DNA from: Carettochelys insculpta
Lineage: Eukaryota; Chordata; Testudines; Carettochelyidae
Direction: 5' to 3'
NCBI RefSeq assembly: GCF_033958435.1
Contig: NC_134138.1
Span: 177,428,798-177,492,797 of the forward strand
DNA: 64,000 nucleotides
Under the pieces are notes generated by a model. It did no database searches and was not told the DNA's origin. It was given only the letters and a program-made list of their open reading frames with translations. Both the position numbers and the translations under genes were made by a program. Below, piece by piece: positions 24,066 to 34,560 of this stretch (positions are counted from its first letter, which is position 1; every line of letters starts with the position of its first letter).

Positions 24066-24250
24066 CATACCAGAAAAAAAGAAGAGGGCCCCCTCCTGGA
24101 TGGACTGCAAACTCAGAGACCTCCTGGGCCTCTGGAGAGAAGAGGAGGTCCTCCAGGAGATGGGGGTAAAGTGGAGGAACACCACTGCCTTCATCCGCCT
24201 GGCCCGGGGACTTACCAGCCAAGGCCACCCAGAGTGGACCCTGGAGTGGT
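24066..24250 (+). repeat. Partial internal duplication of the Myb domain
   Basis: This block repeats 22227-22405 of the same element (QKKRRGP, then LRDLLGLWREEEVLQEMG, then a KWRNTTAFIRLARGLTSQG version). In the duplicate, TGG-ATG-GAC-TGC-AAA-CTC keeps the reading frame that the main copy has lost, so it split off before that deletion or came from another element. It lies between the Myb gene and the transposase gene and is cut off after the second helix. Confidence 0.75.
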
Positions 24251-24298
24251 GGGGGGATGGATGTATGGGGGGAGGGGGATGGGTGGGCATTGGGGTGG

Positions 24299-25613
24299 TC
24301 AGTGCGGCCCCGGGGCGAGACTTGCACGAAGGGCCTCCTGGATCCGGACACCATTGCAGTTCGCTGGGTGGCTGGCTACAGCGGCCAGCCGCTCGAACCC
24401 CATGGTGGCCTCAGCTGCCCACCCCTGGATGTAGGCATCCCCCTTGGCCTCCACAATGTTATGGAGGATGCAGCAGTCACCCACCATTTGTGCAACATTG
24501 CGCATCCCCACCTCGAGGTGGGCAAGAAGACACCGCCACCGCCCCTGGAGGAGCCTGAAGGCCCGCTTGATCATGTGCCAGGCCTGGGTGAGGCGGGTGT
24601 TGAAGGCCTCCCTACTGGGGTCAAGGTGGCCAGTGTAGGGCCGCATCCGCAACTATGCATAGCGGTATGGTGGTGTCCCCAACTGGCATTTCCTGCTGGT
24701 GGATGAAGGTGCCGGCCTCCATATGCTGGCACAGGCTGGAATTGCAGAAGACCCTGGCGTCGTGGGTTCGCCCTGACCAGCCCACATAGATGTCCATGAA
24801 CCGGCCTTTGTGGTCCACCAGGGCCTGGAGGATGGGGATGTGCGTCCTCTCCAGGGCACTAAAGCAGTTCAAGAAACCCTCGATGGTGGCGTCCAAGTCC
24901 CTGATGCAGACGACCCAGTGCAGGAGCATGGCGTTCAGGGTATGGACAACCTGCAGGGAGGGAGGCCGTACACTCTCGTGAGGGTGTGGCAGGGTGTTCC
25001 CAGCCGGTGACCCTCTCCCACCCCCCCACCAGCCAGCAACCCCCCTCTTGGCCCCCGCCACCAGTGACCCCTGAGGGGTCCCTGTGTCCATGGGCCCCCT
25101 TCTCCCTTCCTGTGGTGGGAGTGTGCCCCGGGCCTGGCTTATCTCCATGAGCACTGCTCTGACAGTGGCCTTGCCCACCCTGAACTGGTGGCACACTGAG
25201 TTGTAGGGGTCCAGGGTGGCCAGTCTCCACACCGCAATGGCGACTCGCTTCTCGAGGGGGAGTGCAGGCCTCATGGTGGTGTCCTGATGCCTCATTGCAG
25301 GTGCCAGTCAGTGACACAGTTCCTGGAAGGTGTCCTGGCTCATATGAAAGTTCTGGAGCCAGGTGACATCATCCCATTGCCCCAAAACCAGTCGCTCCCA
25401 CCAGTCCGTGCTGCTGGGGTGGCTCCACAGGTGCTGGAGTGCAAGGGGGTGGGGTGCAGGCTGGGTGTACTCCATGTCCTTGTGGGGCTGTTCTGTCTCC
25501 CAAAGAGGAGGGGAGCGGCTGCGGCGACTGTGCAGAGAACATGGGCAACAGTGCCCACGTTGTCTGCATCCAGTGTGAGGAGCAGGGTGTTGTCGGCCAT
25601 GGTGCTGCTGCAC
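24299..25613 (-). pseudogene. Harbinger 2 transposase, decayed
   Basis: Minus-strand remains in several frames: STDWWERLVLGQWDD and NFHMSQDTFQELCH (25613-25308), KRVAIAVWRLATLDPYNSV to AVLMEIS (25295-25130), an intron-like gap, then VVHTLNAMLLHWVV to IVADA (24960-24670) and PYTGHL...GRWRCLLAHLEVG (24652-24299). The first catalytic block reads ALERTHIPI where element 1 has AVDGTHIPI, about 20 residues before LQALVD are deleted, and a frameshift breaks the DAAYPL block. The third block reads MIKRAFRLLQGRWR instead of VVERTFGRLKGRWR, losing the glutamate. Clearly dead. Confidence 0.82.
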
Positions 25614-25949
25614 TGGGGTCTGTGTCGCTGCTGGCAGCTCGGCAGGCCTCAGCTAGTGCAGGGTGGAGGAAATGAAGGGGGGGTCCCTTTAAGGCAGCAG
25701 CTGGCTGCAGGCCCCGGAAGGGCTGGCCATGAGATCCCCTCCGCGGCATCTCCATCTCCCTTCTTTTGAAAAAGCGCTCGTAAGAGTGTGGCTGCTCCCT
25801 TTCCAAATAATGGGACGGGGTCTTCGAAACAGGGGGTTGGAACTGTGATCTGCCTTTGCCGTGTGGTCTTGTTTTTTTGAAAGACAATATGACGATTTCT
25901 GAATTTTGATTTTGCTATTTCAATGGTGGGCTCCTGTGTAGACACAGCC

Positions 25950-26230
25950 TAGATGAGTGAACTCCACCCCCCCACTAATACAAGCCTTACCCACCTCCCC
26001 ACACCTCCAACCCACTGTAGGCTGACCTCCCCACTGGCCCCACAGCCCCAAATTGTTGCAGCCTGGCTCCCCACTGGCCCCGTGGCCCCAATCTGCCACA
26101 GACTGACTCCCCTGCCAGCTCTGCAGCCCCAAACTGCTGCAGCCTGTACCCCTCACCGGCCCATGGCCCCAACTCCCCACAGCCTGACCCCTTCTCAAGA
26201 TAGTATCTCTGAGTTCAGACACAGTGAGGC
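25950..26230. mobile_element. Right part of the C-rich TIR element split by Harbinger 2
   Basis: ACTAATACAAGCCTTACCCA and CACCTCCAACCC align with CTAATACCAGCCTTACCCCC and GGTTCCAACCCC of the intact copy at 26.8 kb. Contains the 41-bp minisatellite at 26022-26190, then breaks off. Confidence 0.5.
26022..26190. repeat. 41-bp minisatellite, four units
   Basis: Units start CTGAC/CTGG/CTGAC/CTGT at 26022, 26063, 26103 and 26144 (next start 26184), period 40-41 bp. Each has the form CTG..CCCC-CC.GGCCC-..GGCCCCAA...GCAGC. C-rich on this strand. Confidence 0.7.
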
Positions 26231-26690
26231 ATTCCTCCTTCCCAGTAAAACTTTTAATGGTAAATTTAGTTTTAATCTTTCACAGGCTAACATAACTTTT
26301 TTTCAAAAGCAATTATAGTGACACAGAACCAACGTGTCTTCAGTATCTGAACATCCATTTGTTCGCTTCAGCTTTCCACCAGTGTTTTTCTTTGTAAAAA
26401 CACTGGATACCATGGCTCCACCTGGCAATAAGTCCAGCGACTAGAAGGTGACAGTGATCATAAACTGTGGAAAGACACCACCTAGTGGTTTAATGTTGAA
26501 TGGTCATGTTTGTCAGTGAGTGCAGTAGCCAGTGTTCTGTATTTCGTATTGATTGAGTAAAGGAAGAGAAGGGATGGTTTGGTATGTTCGGCTTTCTAAC
26601 AGGTAGGAAGGGTGGCATAGAGGGAGGAGAATATGCTTGTTTCCTGACTGGGCTTAGAAAGTTTTTGGATCCTGTGCATATGATTACTGA
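26231..26690. other. Spacer, nothing recognised
   Basis: AT-rich, with no open frame above 70 codons and no repeat terminus noted. Confidence 0.4.
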
Positions 26691-27765
26691 GTACATTCAT
26701 CCCTCATTAAAGGAGTACTTTATTTATGAGTACTTGCTTAAACGCGGGACACGTATACCTCCCCTAGTTCACACAACTCTCCCCTGCTAATACCAGCCTT
26801 ACCCCCTCCCCGCGGTTCCAACCCCTGGTAGTCTACTCCCCCAGCTCCGTAGCCCCAATCCACTGGGGCCAGACCCACCCCCGCCAGCCCCACAGCCAGA
26901 ACCCCATAGCCCTGCAGCCTGACCCCCCCTGCCGGCTCCGCAGCCCTGTACCACAGCTGCATAACCAGCCCTGCGACCCTGCAGCCAGCCCCCAGCCCCA
27001 CAGCACTGAAGTGTAACCGGCTCCGCAGACCTGCAGACAGATCTCTCAGCCAGCCCTGTGGCCCTTTACCACAGCAGTGGCAGCATAACCGGCTCCGCGA
27101 ACAGACCCCACCCCCCCGCCAGCCCTGGGGCCCTGTACCGCAGCAACGTAACTGGCCCTGCAGACCCGCGGACAGACCCCCCTGCTGGCCCTATAGTCCC
27201 ATACCGTGGCAGCCTAACCAGCCCCGTGGCCCCCCGGACAGATCCCCTTGACAGCCCGTGGCCCCATACCACGCCAGTGGCAGCGTAACTGGCCCCGCAG
27301 ACAGACCCCCCCGAACAGCCCCGCAGCTCCATACTGTGGCAGCCTAACTGGCCCTGCAGCCAGACCCTTCTGCTGGACCCCCAGACCCACAGCCTGACCC
27401 ACCCCCCAGCAGCCCCAAACCACAGAAGCCAGACCGTCTTGCTGGCCCCACAACCAGACCCCCCCACCCACTGCCTGTACCCCCTGCGGCCCCGCAGCCT
27501 GAACTCTCCACCAGAATTTAACCCTCCCTCCCACTCATGGCCCCAAACTGCCCCCAGCCTTTAACCCTCCCCAACCCAAGGTTAACTTACCTTTCAAAAG
27601 CAGCGCTACCTGCTGCCACTCCTTCCCCGAGTTAGAAACCCTTAGGAACCAGTTAGAGAATTTTACATGTATTTTAATAGGAATTCAGTGTCCCTCTTAT
27701 GAGTTTTTGCCTACGAGCAGAAAGTTGGGAACCAATTGTGCTCATATAGTGAGGGATGAGTGTAC
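26691..27765. mobile_element. Intact C-rich element with GTACATTCATCCCTC ends
   Basis: The left end GTACATTCATCCCTC and the right end GAGGGATGAGTGTAC are inverted repeats differing at one position. The interior is strongly C-rich on this strand and includes a 65-bp minisatellite. It has long antisense open frames that are only a by-product of composition. No transposase seen, so it would be non-autonomous; superfamily unknown. A second copy is split around Harbinger element 2. Confidence 0.6.
27038..27365. repeat. Minisatellite of about 65 bp, five units
   Basis: Units begin CAGA(C/T)CC at 27038, 27102, 27173, 27239 and 27302, with a sixth start at 27361 (spacings 64, 71, 66, 63, 59). Each unit carries CAGCCC..TGGCCC, TACC..GGCAGC and a TAAC(C/T)GGC motif. 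Confidence 0.7.
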
Positions 27766-28851
27766 TAGCATACCAATACTTTTAAATTGTAACTGATGTC
27801 AGATAAATGCTAATGTAGATTCTATTCTTGCATACTAGGACATAAGCCAACATGAGTTTCTAACAGTGTACACATGAAACTAGCCTTTATCCTCCTCCTA
27901 AGCTTGGTAAAAGTGATCCTTAGCATGTAATGGTCAAATGGATTTTAGAAAAGCCACAGAAATTAGAGAAATAATCTGTTTTGGAACATTTATTCTATTC
28001 CCCAGCTAATGCAGTCTCATCACTTAAAATGAATTTAATAGTGCTTTACAGAATCACAGAAAGTGATGGTCTTTTCAAAACATTCACATTATCAATGACT
28101 GGTTTCCTGATTAGAAAGAAACTAGTTGGCTGAACTCCAGTTTAAGTTCAGGGGGTTTTAGATGAAGAATCAAATTTGATACAAGTATGTTTTCTTGAAA
28201 ATACATGTAACGACTTTTAAGGAAAGCCCCATTGCGGTTAAAAAATACAGAACATTGGAGCATGAGATAGGTTTGAACTGCCTTCAGTAGTGCTGCTGAC
28301 AGGATAAAAGCCTCCCCCTACCCTTTTTTTTTTGGTCTACAGCATATTACCCTGTGAGTTGCCTTGAAAACAACAACAATCTGCGAACAATTCTTGCTGT
28401 AGGCAGGGGTGGTAACACCGCTCATCATTAAGACAATTAAGACATGTCCCATTCAGTGTTCCTGCTAATTTTTTCCATCCGTGTGTGGAATAATTTTGTT
28501 ATGTGAAACAAGGCATGTGCATATGTGTACCACCATTAGCGCTCTGCTAATCAAGGGGGTGGCACCTGAATCTCTCCTGGGCGTCTGTACAAGCACTCAG
28601 CACATAAGAAACACCGGTCTCATTGTAAGACCTCCTTATTAGTTGCTACTAAAACTTGGTCAAATTTAGCCATTTGGACTGCAATTTTCCATGCCGGATT
28701 TTTCTGCTTCAGGCTAATTTAAAAAAAAAAAGAAAAATCGAGCAAAACCATTCAGGCATTCCTGCAAATTAGACTATGGAAAAAATCTATTGTTTTGCCT
28801 CTGCTAAAATTTTCTGAACACTTATCTTATCTTATTTTAGAAAATCTCTGT
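27766..28851. other. Spacer, nothing recognised
   Basis: AT-rich 1.1 kb, no gene-like frame. Short T and A runs at 28325 and 28720. Confidence 0.4.
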
Positions 28852-29287
28852 CTCTGTGTCTACACATGCCCCTTCCTTTTGAAAGGGGCATGTTAATGAG
28901 CAGGTTCGAAAGATGCTAATAAGTTGCTGCAATGAATATGCAGTGCCTCATTAGCATAATGGCGGCTGCGGCAATTTGAAAGTGTGGCTTTTCGAATCAC
29001 GTGCCACCCGTGGAGATGGGACCTTCTGAAAGGACCCCTCCAGTTTTTGAAAGCCCTTCTTCCTATCTGGTGATCGGCAAAAGGGCTTTCGAAAACTGGT
29101 GGGGTCCTTTCGGAAGGTCTCGTCTCCACGGGTGGCACACAATTCGAAAAGCCACACTTTCGAATCGCCATGGCTGCCATTATGCTAATGAGGCACTGCA
29201 TATTCATTGCAGCACCTCATTAGCATCTTTTGAACCTGCTCTTTAACATGCCCCTTTTGAAAGGAAGGGGCACATGTAGACCCAGCC
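28852..29287. mobile_element. 436-bp foldback MITE with TGT target duplication
   Basis: Almost the whole element is one inverted repeat. It opens TCTGTGTCTACACATGCCCC and closes GGCACATGTAGACCCAGCC, with paired blocks CTTTTGAAAGGGGCATGTTA, GCACTGCATATTCATTGCAG, CATTAGCATAATGGC and CTTTCGAAAACTGG around a centre near 29070. TGT flanks both ends (28849-28851, 29288-29290). Harbinger-like ends, non-coding. A related element is at 59528-59974. Confidence 0.8.
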
Positions 29288-29583
29288 TGTTAGGATTTAC
29301 TTTAGACAAGGGACTTGAAATTTGGGAGGGAATGTGACCTTTTCATCAGGGATGTTTCTTTTGTCATCCACATTATAAGCCTTTGAAAAATAAGAGTTTG
29401 CACCTGCTTATTAGAGCCTGACAGCTGGAATTTCCAAAGACTCTATCTGCATTAGCCATGCCCCAGTCAGGGCTGAGCAAGACTTTCTCCTGAAATGGCA
29501 ACTGTGGGCTGCAGCAGGCTATGCCAGGGCAAGGCAGCACAGCCAAGAGTTGAGAGCCTCCACCACCTGTGCACTGCAGGCAG

Positions 29584-29952
29584 GTCTACATGATGGGCAT
29601 AAGTCAACGTAAGTTACATTGTTCATGTGTCTGGAGTCAACCTAGTTTAGGTCGACTTACTGCGATGTCTACACTGTACTGGATTGATCGGAGAGTTAAG
29701 ATGTTCCAGAGCAGATTCATTCTCTGGTTTCTCTAAAATCCATTAGAATATTACATGCTAAATATCACTTCTACCAAGTTTAATCGGAGGATAAAGGAGA
29801 GTTACTCTCATCAGCTTACCTTATGCTTCTTGTTCTGGGGGAGTACTGGAGTTGATGGGAGAGTTGTCTACAGTTGATTTAGCAGATTTTCATTAGGCCA
29901 GTTAAATCAACTACCAAGTGTCAATCCAAGGTAAGTGTAGATATGCTCTCAG
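29584..29952. mobile_element. Possible degenerate Harbinger-type MITE
   Basis: GGTCTACATGATGGGC on the left and GGTAAGTGTAGATATGCTC on the right are loosely inverted, with AGGTCGACTTACTGCGATG and GATGTCTACACTG inside. It could instead be the left arm of the Harbinger element whose Myb gene starts at 30362. Confidence 0.35.
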
Positions 29953-30361
29953 TGTTCACTCGATCTCCAGCAGCATTAGAGGAAGCAGCTGCTTGACTCA
30001 AATGCAGAGGAAACAACAGCAAGACCAGGTGGGGGAAAATAAATTGGGAAAAGAAGGCTGGAGGGCTTGGGACTTAAAACAGTGCAAGTGGACACTAGGA
30101 CTACTGGGGCTTGGTCCATGCTAGGGAATTAACTTGAATTTAAGACTTAGGTTGATTTTGTAAAGCATCAGCCTTTTTTAACCTCCAGAACTATCCCACA
30201 ATGCGCCCAGCGTGTCCTTTTTGGTCATCACTTTCCCTTCTGGTCTTCTCCAGGTGGTTACATAAAGCAGGTATCATCAACCTGGGAAGTATGAATTCAT
30301 TTCCTTTCTGGCCAGCGTGGCTAGCAGACCTCAGGAACACACCTCAGGAGCACACTTGGTC

Positions 30362-31060
30362 ATGAGTTCACAGGGTCGCAAGAGAACCCCAGCATGGAGC
30401 AATCAGGAGATCCAAGACTCATCACTGTGTGGGCGTTGAATCTGTCTTGTTGCAGCTCAGAACCAGCAAAAGACATGCAGAAATTTATGCCAAGATTTCA
30501 CAGGGTCGCAAGAGAACCCCAGCATGGAGCAATCAGGAGATCCAGGACTCATCACTGTGTGGGCGTTGAATCTGTCTTGTTGCAGCTCAGAACCAGCAAA
30601 AGACATGCAGACATTTATGCCAAGATTTCACAGGGCATGCTGCAGAAAGGGTACAACACAGACGCTTAGCAGTACCATGTTAAAATCAATGAGCTCAAGC
30701 AGGAGTGCCAAAAGGACAAAGAAGCCAATGGTCCATCTGGGTCATCTCCATACTCATTCCACTTTTATGAGCAGCTGGATGTGACTTTTTGAGAGAGACC
30801 CAACTTCTTCACCCAAAAAATAGCTGGATTCCTCCGTAAATACTGCTCTGCAGACCTCTGGCAGCAGCAAGGAGGATGAAACAGGGGATGATGTGGTGGA
30901 TAAGGAAGAAGTGGATGAAAGAAGTCTTCAGGCCAGTGGAGAAGCTGATTGTGGAAACAGCCAGGAGCTATTTTTAACAATGTAGCTGGTCCCCTCATCC
31001 CAGAATATTTTGGGGGACGCTGGAGAGGGCACTTCTGATGAGTATGCTTTTTCTATACTG
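30362..31060 (+). pseudogene. Myb/SANT-like gene of a second Harbinger family
   Basis: ATG at 30362 starts MSSQGRKRTPAWSNQEIQD, the first helix of a trihelix/Myb-like domain with its tryptophan. After a one-base slip it continues LITVW, and after another VESVLLQLRTSKRHADIYAKI, GMLQKGYNTDAQQYHVKIN and ELKQECQKDKEANGPSGSSP, then FYEQLDVTF and an acidic linker ending near SQELFLTM. This order is typical of Harbinger accessory proteins and MSANTD-like host proteins. A 130-bp tandem duplication (30371-30630) repeats the start of the domain. Its likely partner transposase lies on the minus strand at 34229-32414. Pseudogene. Confidence 0.72.
30371..30630 (+). repeat. 130-bp tandem duplication
   Basis: Two units (30371-30500 and 30501-30630), each opening CAGGGTCGCAAGAGAACCCC and closing CCAAGATTTCA. 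I see two substitutions between them (CCAAGACTC/CCAGGACTC and CAGAAATTT/CAGACATTT), so the duplication is fairly recent compared with the decay of the gene it lies in. Confidence 0.85.
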
Positions 31061-32389
31061 CTAATAGTATGGTGCAAGCATGGTGGGGTGGATCTATACC
31101 TATTTCCCCCAGAACATTTTGTTAATATTTCTGGGTATTGAGTGCTGATCCTGGTTGGACATCTCTATAAAGGTCTCAGACAGGCAGTTTTTGATTTTTC
31201 TCATGTGATTTTTGTGGAGTTCTGATTCATTCTGTGATAAGACACCTTGCCATGCCAAGCCACTAGTAAGTAATCTGGAATCATGGTGCCACAGAGCATT
31301 CTTGCAAATATCCCAGCCTTGTGCCCACACAGGATGAGCATTTGTTCCTTATTCCTTGGCTGAAGTCTCCTTTGGCAACCTAGAACAAGTATGGGAAGAA
31401 TCATAAGTCACTGCATATGTTAGCACAAGCTCATCTGCCATACAGGGCTCCTGGGACAGGATGAGGGGCCACAGAGCAAAGCAACACTGTGCATGTCCCC
31501 TTAAAGTTCTCACACTGATTCCGAGTGTCGTGTGTGTAAAATCTCTGTGAAATCAAGGATAGCATTGAGAAATATTCTTGCTGCTTGCCTCTGCCTTTTA
31601 AATCGGGTAGGATTACAGGCTCCCACATGGTCTCCTCCTACTCCCATCAGCAGGCGGGTGATCCAGCCCTTGCCCAGGCACATACACAGGGCTACAGTAC
31701 TTTTAAATCACTTTTTACCAGGTACCTCGGGCTGAGAAATACTCTTGCTGCAAGCTGGTGCCTTTTAAATCATGGTGAGGGTTACAAGATGTTGCACAGC
31801 ACCCTCCCACACCTCTTGAGCTGGCAAGCTATCTGGACCTTGCCCAGTGCTCAGTGGCATGCCCCACATGGGGACAGAGCACTTTTACATTACTTTTTCC
31901 ATGATACACAGTACTTGTTAAGTTTTCTCCTCTAAGCCTTTGTCTTTTAAATCATGGGAAGGCTTTTGTGCTTACACTACTTCAATGACTCCTCCCTGCG
32001 CTCTGATGAGTATTGCAGAGCAGTTAATGGATGTATGCAGTGCCTGCCACCTTCCTCACCTGCCAGTAGCTTACCATAACTTCAAGGTAAATGTCATCTA
32101 TAGAAGACCTTGAATTCTTCTGGGGAGAGTGAAGGCTGAGAATGAATCAGAGTCCAAGAGTGCTTTTGTTGAGGACATATGTTGCTACTGTGAAACGGAT
32201 GCCCATTCATTCTATGCCTACATGCATTATTTCAACTAAAGATAAAAATGTTGTTAATAAATAAATAAACAAATAAATGTTTGTACTTGAATGTCTTATA
32301 GGCACTGTCCTTGGAAGTAGGAGTGTCAGGAATGCTGGGCCACACCTGGCTTCAGCGAGACTTTCCCAGATAGTGGCTCATTGCCCACA
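31061..32389. other. Interior of the second Harbinger family or spacer
   Basis: Lies between the Myb-like and transposase remnants, so it probably contains the intergenic part of that element. No frame here aligns with a Myb exon 2. An AAAT-type simple repeat occurs at about 32253-32278. Confidence 0.35.
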
Positions 32390-32455
32390 AAAGCTTATGT
32401 TCCAAAATATCTGTTAGTTGATAAGGTGCCACAGGACTTCTTGTTGTTTATTCAT
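32390..32455 (+). repeat. PLE 3'-tail fragment
   Basis: TTGCCCACAAAAGCTTATGT then CCAAAATATCTGTTAG and AAGGTGCCACAGGACTTC. It starts within the stem II loop region of the hammerhead-like core, and the GAAA box is AAAA. It overlaps the 3' end of the transposase remnant read on the other strand. Confidence 0.6.
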
Positions 32456-34229
32456 AAACCTGGTTTTCAAAGCATCCCTGATTTGCATTGCACCTCCCTG
32501 TGCTCCCCTGCATTCCCTTGTGTCCAGCTGCTCATAATTACTGGTCAGGAGATCTGCCTCTGCCCTCCACACTGGCATGAAAATTTCCCCCTTCGCCTCA
32601 CAAAGATGATGAAGAACACAACAAACTACTATGACCACAGGAAAGGTGTCTTCACTAAGGTCTAAATGGGTCAGAAGGCACCTGAACCTGGCTTTCAAAT
32701 GGCCAAAGGCACATTCTATCACTGTTCTGCACTTGCTCAGCCTGTAGTTGTGGGCGCCTCTGTACGGCTTCATGAGCCAAGGGAGCAAGGGGTAAGCAGG
32801 GTCACCAAGAATCACTAGGGGCATTTCCACATACCCAATGGTCATTTTCTGGTCTGGGAAGAAAGTCTCACTCTGGAGCTATCTAAACAGACTAAGCTGC
32901 ACATGTCACACACCTTTCCTGATCATCCTACACTGATGTTGGTGAAACAACCACTGTGATCCACCAACATGTGCAACACCATGGAGAAGTACCCCTTGCA
33001 GTTTATGTACTCTGAGGCCAGGTGGTCTGGGGATGTGCATTTCATTTATTGCCCCACTGCAGTTAGGGAATCCCATGGCAGCGAAACTATATGTCCTGCA
33101 AAACAAAAAAGCCATACCAGAACAGACTCAATATTTAAGGTGAATAACCTGGTTAGGTTATTCACAGAATCATGGGCACATTTTCATGTTCCTCAACTAA
33201 CATCATATATGCCATCATGTGCCAACAATGCCCAGATGCTTTGTACATTGTACATTGGACAGACTTCTAACTCCCTTAAACAAAGAGTTAATGGGCACAA
33301 AATAGACATAAAAACACTCCAGATCCACAAACCGGTTAGTCAACATTTTAATGGAGTGGGCATTCTGTTAATGACTTAAGAGCTTGCGTGTTACTGAAGA
33401 AAAATTTTTGCACCACTATTCGAAGGGAGACAGCCGAGCTGTCTTTTATATTCAAATTTGGCACATTAACACGTGGTTTGAACTGGGATGGGAATTTTCT
33501 GAGTCACTACAGGGGCTCATTTGCATACTTGGCTTAATTTAATTCTTGACCTCCCCCCCTACTTTCTACCCCTCTACTCTCTGATTTGCTCACCTTGATC
33601 ATTTGTTTCTGATTTGTCCTTGATTACTGTTTTTGGTTCTCTGTGCCTTAAATTTTGTGTCTGTCCTGGTATGGCTATGGTCTGAAGAAAGGGGTCTGTC
33701 CCACGAAAGCTCACCTAATAAATTATTTTGTTAGTCTTTAAAGTGCTACTTGACTGCTTTTTTGTTTTGATAGGATATAGACTAACATGGCTCCCTCTCT
33801 GTTACTATTCTATATGTCCTGCAGATTTCCTAGAGTCACTGTCTTTTGCAAGAGAAGATTATTGATTGCCTGGGCTACCTGGATCAGAACAGCCCCCATT
33901 ATAGATTTGCCCACTTCAGACTGATTTTCTGTGGACCAGTAGCAGTCTGGCATTGCAAACTTCCACAGAGCGATTGCCACACATTTGTGAACTGTCAAAG
34001 CAGGCCTCATTCTGGTTTCCCAGTGCTTCAGGGTGGGTGACAGCAATTCACAAAGTTCCATGAAAGTGGCCTTATGCATGCAGAAGTTTTGCAGCCACTG
34101 CTGACAGCCCCCATGCCTGCAAAACGATGTGGTTCCACCAGTCAGAGCTGCTTGCGTGGCTCCAGAACCTGCACACCACAGAGTACAATGCATCCAGTGC
34201 TGCCAGCAGTTCCACATTCTGGTTCTCAA
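32414..34229 (-). pseudogene. DDE transposase of the second Harbinger family, split by a PLE
   Basis: Three minus-strand blocks: the N-terminal half at 34229-33824 (NFCMHKATFMELCELLSP, VAIALWKFAMPDCYWS, MGAVLIQVAQAINNLLLQK), a middle block at about 33100-32906 (FAAMGFPNCSGAINEMHIP) and the C-terminal half at 32845-32414 (PLVILGDPAYPLLPWLMKPY, CRTVIECAFGHLKARFRCLL). The second aspartate (LGDPAYP) and the glutamate (VIECAFG) of the DDE triad are present. The first block reads AINEMHIP instead of AIDGMHIP, so that aspartate is lost. The coding sequence is interrupted by a 709-bp PLE insertion at 33101-33809. Too diverged from elements 1-3 to be the same family. Confidence 0.82.
33101..33809 (+). 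mobile_element. Penelope-like element, 5'-truncated, with 14-bp target duplication
   Basis: Flanked by the perfect repeat CTATATGTCCTGCA (33087-33100 and 33810-33823). It retains the C-terminal GIY-YIG endonuclease region of a PLE: NIIYAIMCQQCPDALYI, then GQTSNSLKQRVNGHKIDIK, KPVSQHFNGSGHSVNDLR, FKFGTLTRGLN and a stop at about 33532. A small tandem duplication TGTACATT/GTACATT at about 33240-33256 and an indel near 33350 break the frame. The reverse transcriptase part is missing. The 3' tail has CTGAAGA at 33682-33688, GAAA at 33705-33708 and ends near CTAACATGGCTCCCTCTCTG. Short tails of this kind recur across the window. Confidence 0.85.
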
Positions 34230-34329
34230 AATTGCACAGCTATGACCCTTACCTTGCAGTTTGGTGCAGCGGTGCTGACAGCAGCCATGGGCCCTGGGGC
34301 AAAGTGAGAGGGGGCCCAGCTCCCTGCCT

Positions 34330-34560
34330 CAAAAGAGGCAGGGCAAGGGGTAGAAGCTTAGGGCAGTCAGCCCTGCCCCTTCTGTCCCTCCCGCCCCTCT
34401 TTGCATGCAGACTGGCAGCACAGTGCTCCGCAGAGTTTCAAAGGGGCCTGAAGCTCCATCCACTGCCACTGCTACTGCAGCGGTGGTTGGAGCTCCAAGC
34501 CCCTTTGAATTCCTGGGTCAAGGGGCAACTGGGCTCTTTGCCCACCTCTGACACCTCCCT
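34330..34560. repeat. GC-rich foldback repeat
   Basis: TTTCAAAGGGGC near 34437 and GCCCCTTTGAA near 34499 form an inverted pair around CTGAAGCTCC/GGAGCTCC and CACTGCTACTGCAGCGGTG. Similar blocks occur at 35840-35960 and 63660-63900. Family unknown. Confidence 0.45.

Larger units (their letters stand above)
21783..25949. mobile_element. Harbinger element 2, older degenerate copy (about 4.17 kb)
   Basis: Left end GGGAGTGTCTACACATGCC, right end CTCCTGTGTAGACACAGCC, same gene layout as element 1 (Myb gene +, transposase gene -), but with scattered indels and CpG loss. Flanks do not give a clean 3-bp duplication (AAA versus TAG), so the left limit may be off. It carries an extra partial copy of its Myb domain at 24066-24250. 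It appears to sit inside a C-rich TIR element (21645-21735 plus 25950-26220). Confidence 0.75.

Noticed and set aside
26738..27534. Gly-rich minus-strand proteins of 87-133 residues
   Set aside because: Translation of C-rich minisatellite; repeats at DNA level explain them.
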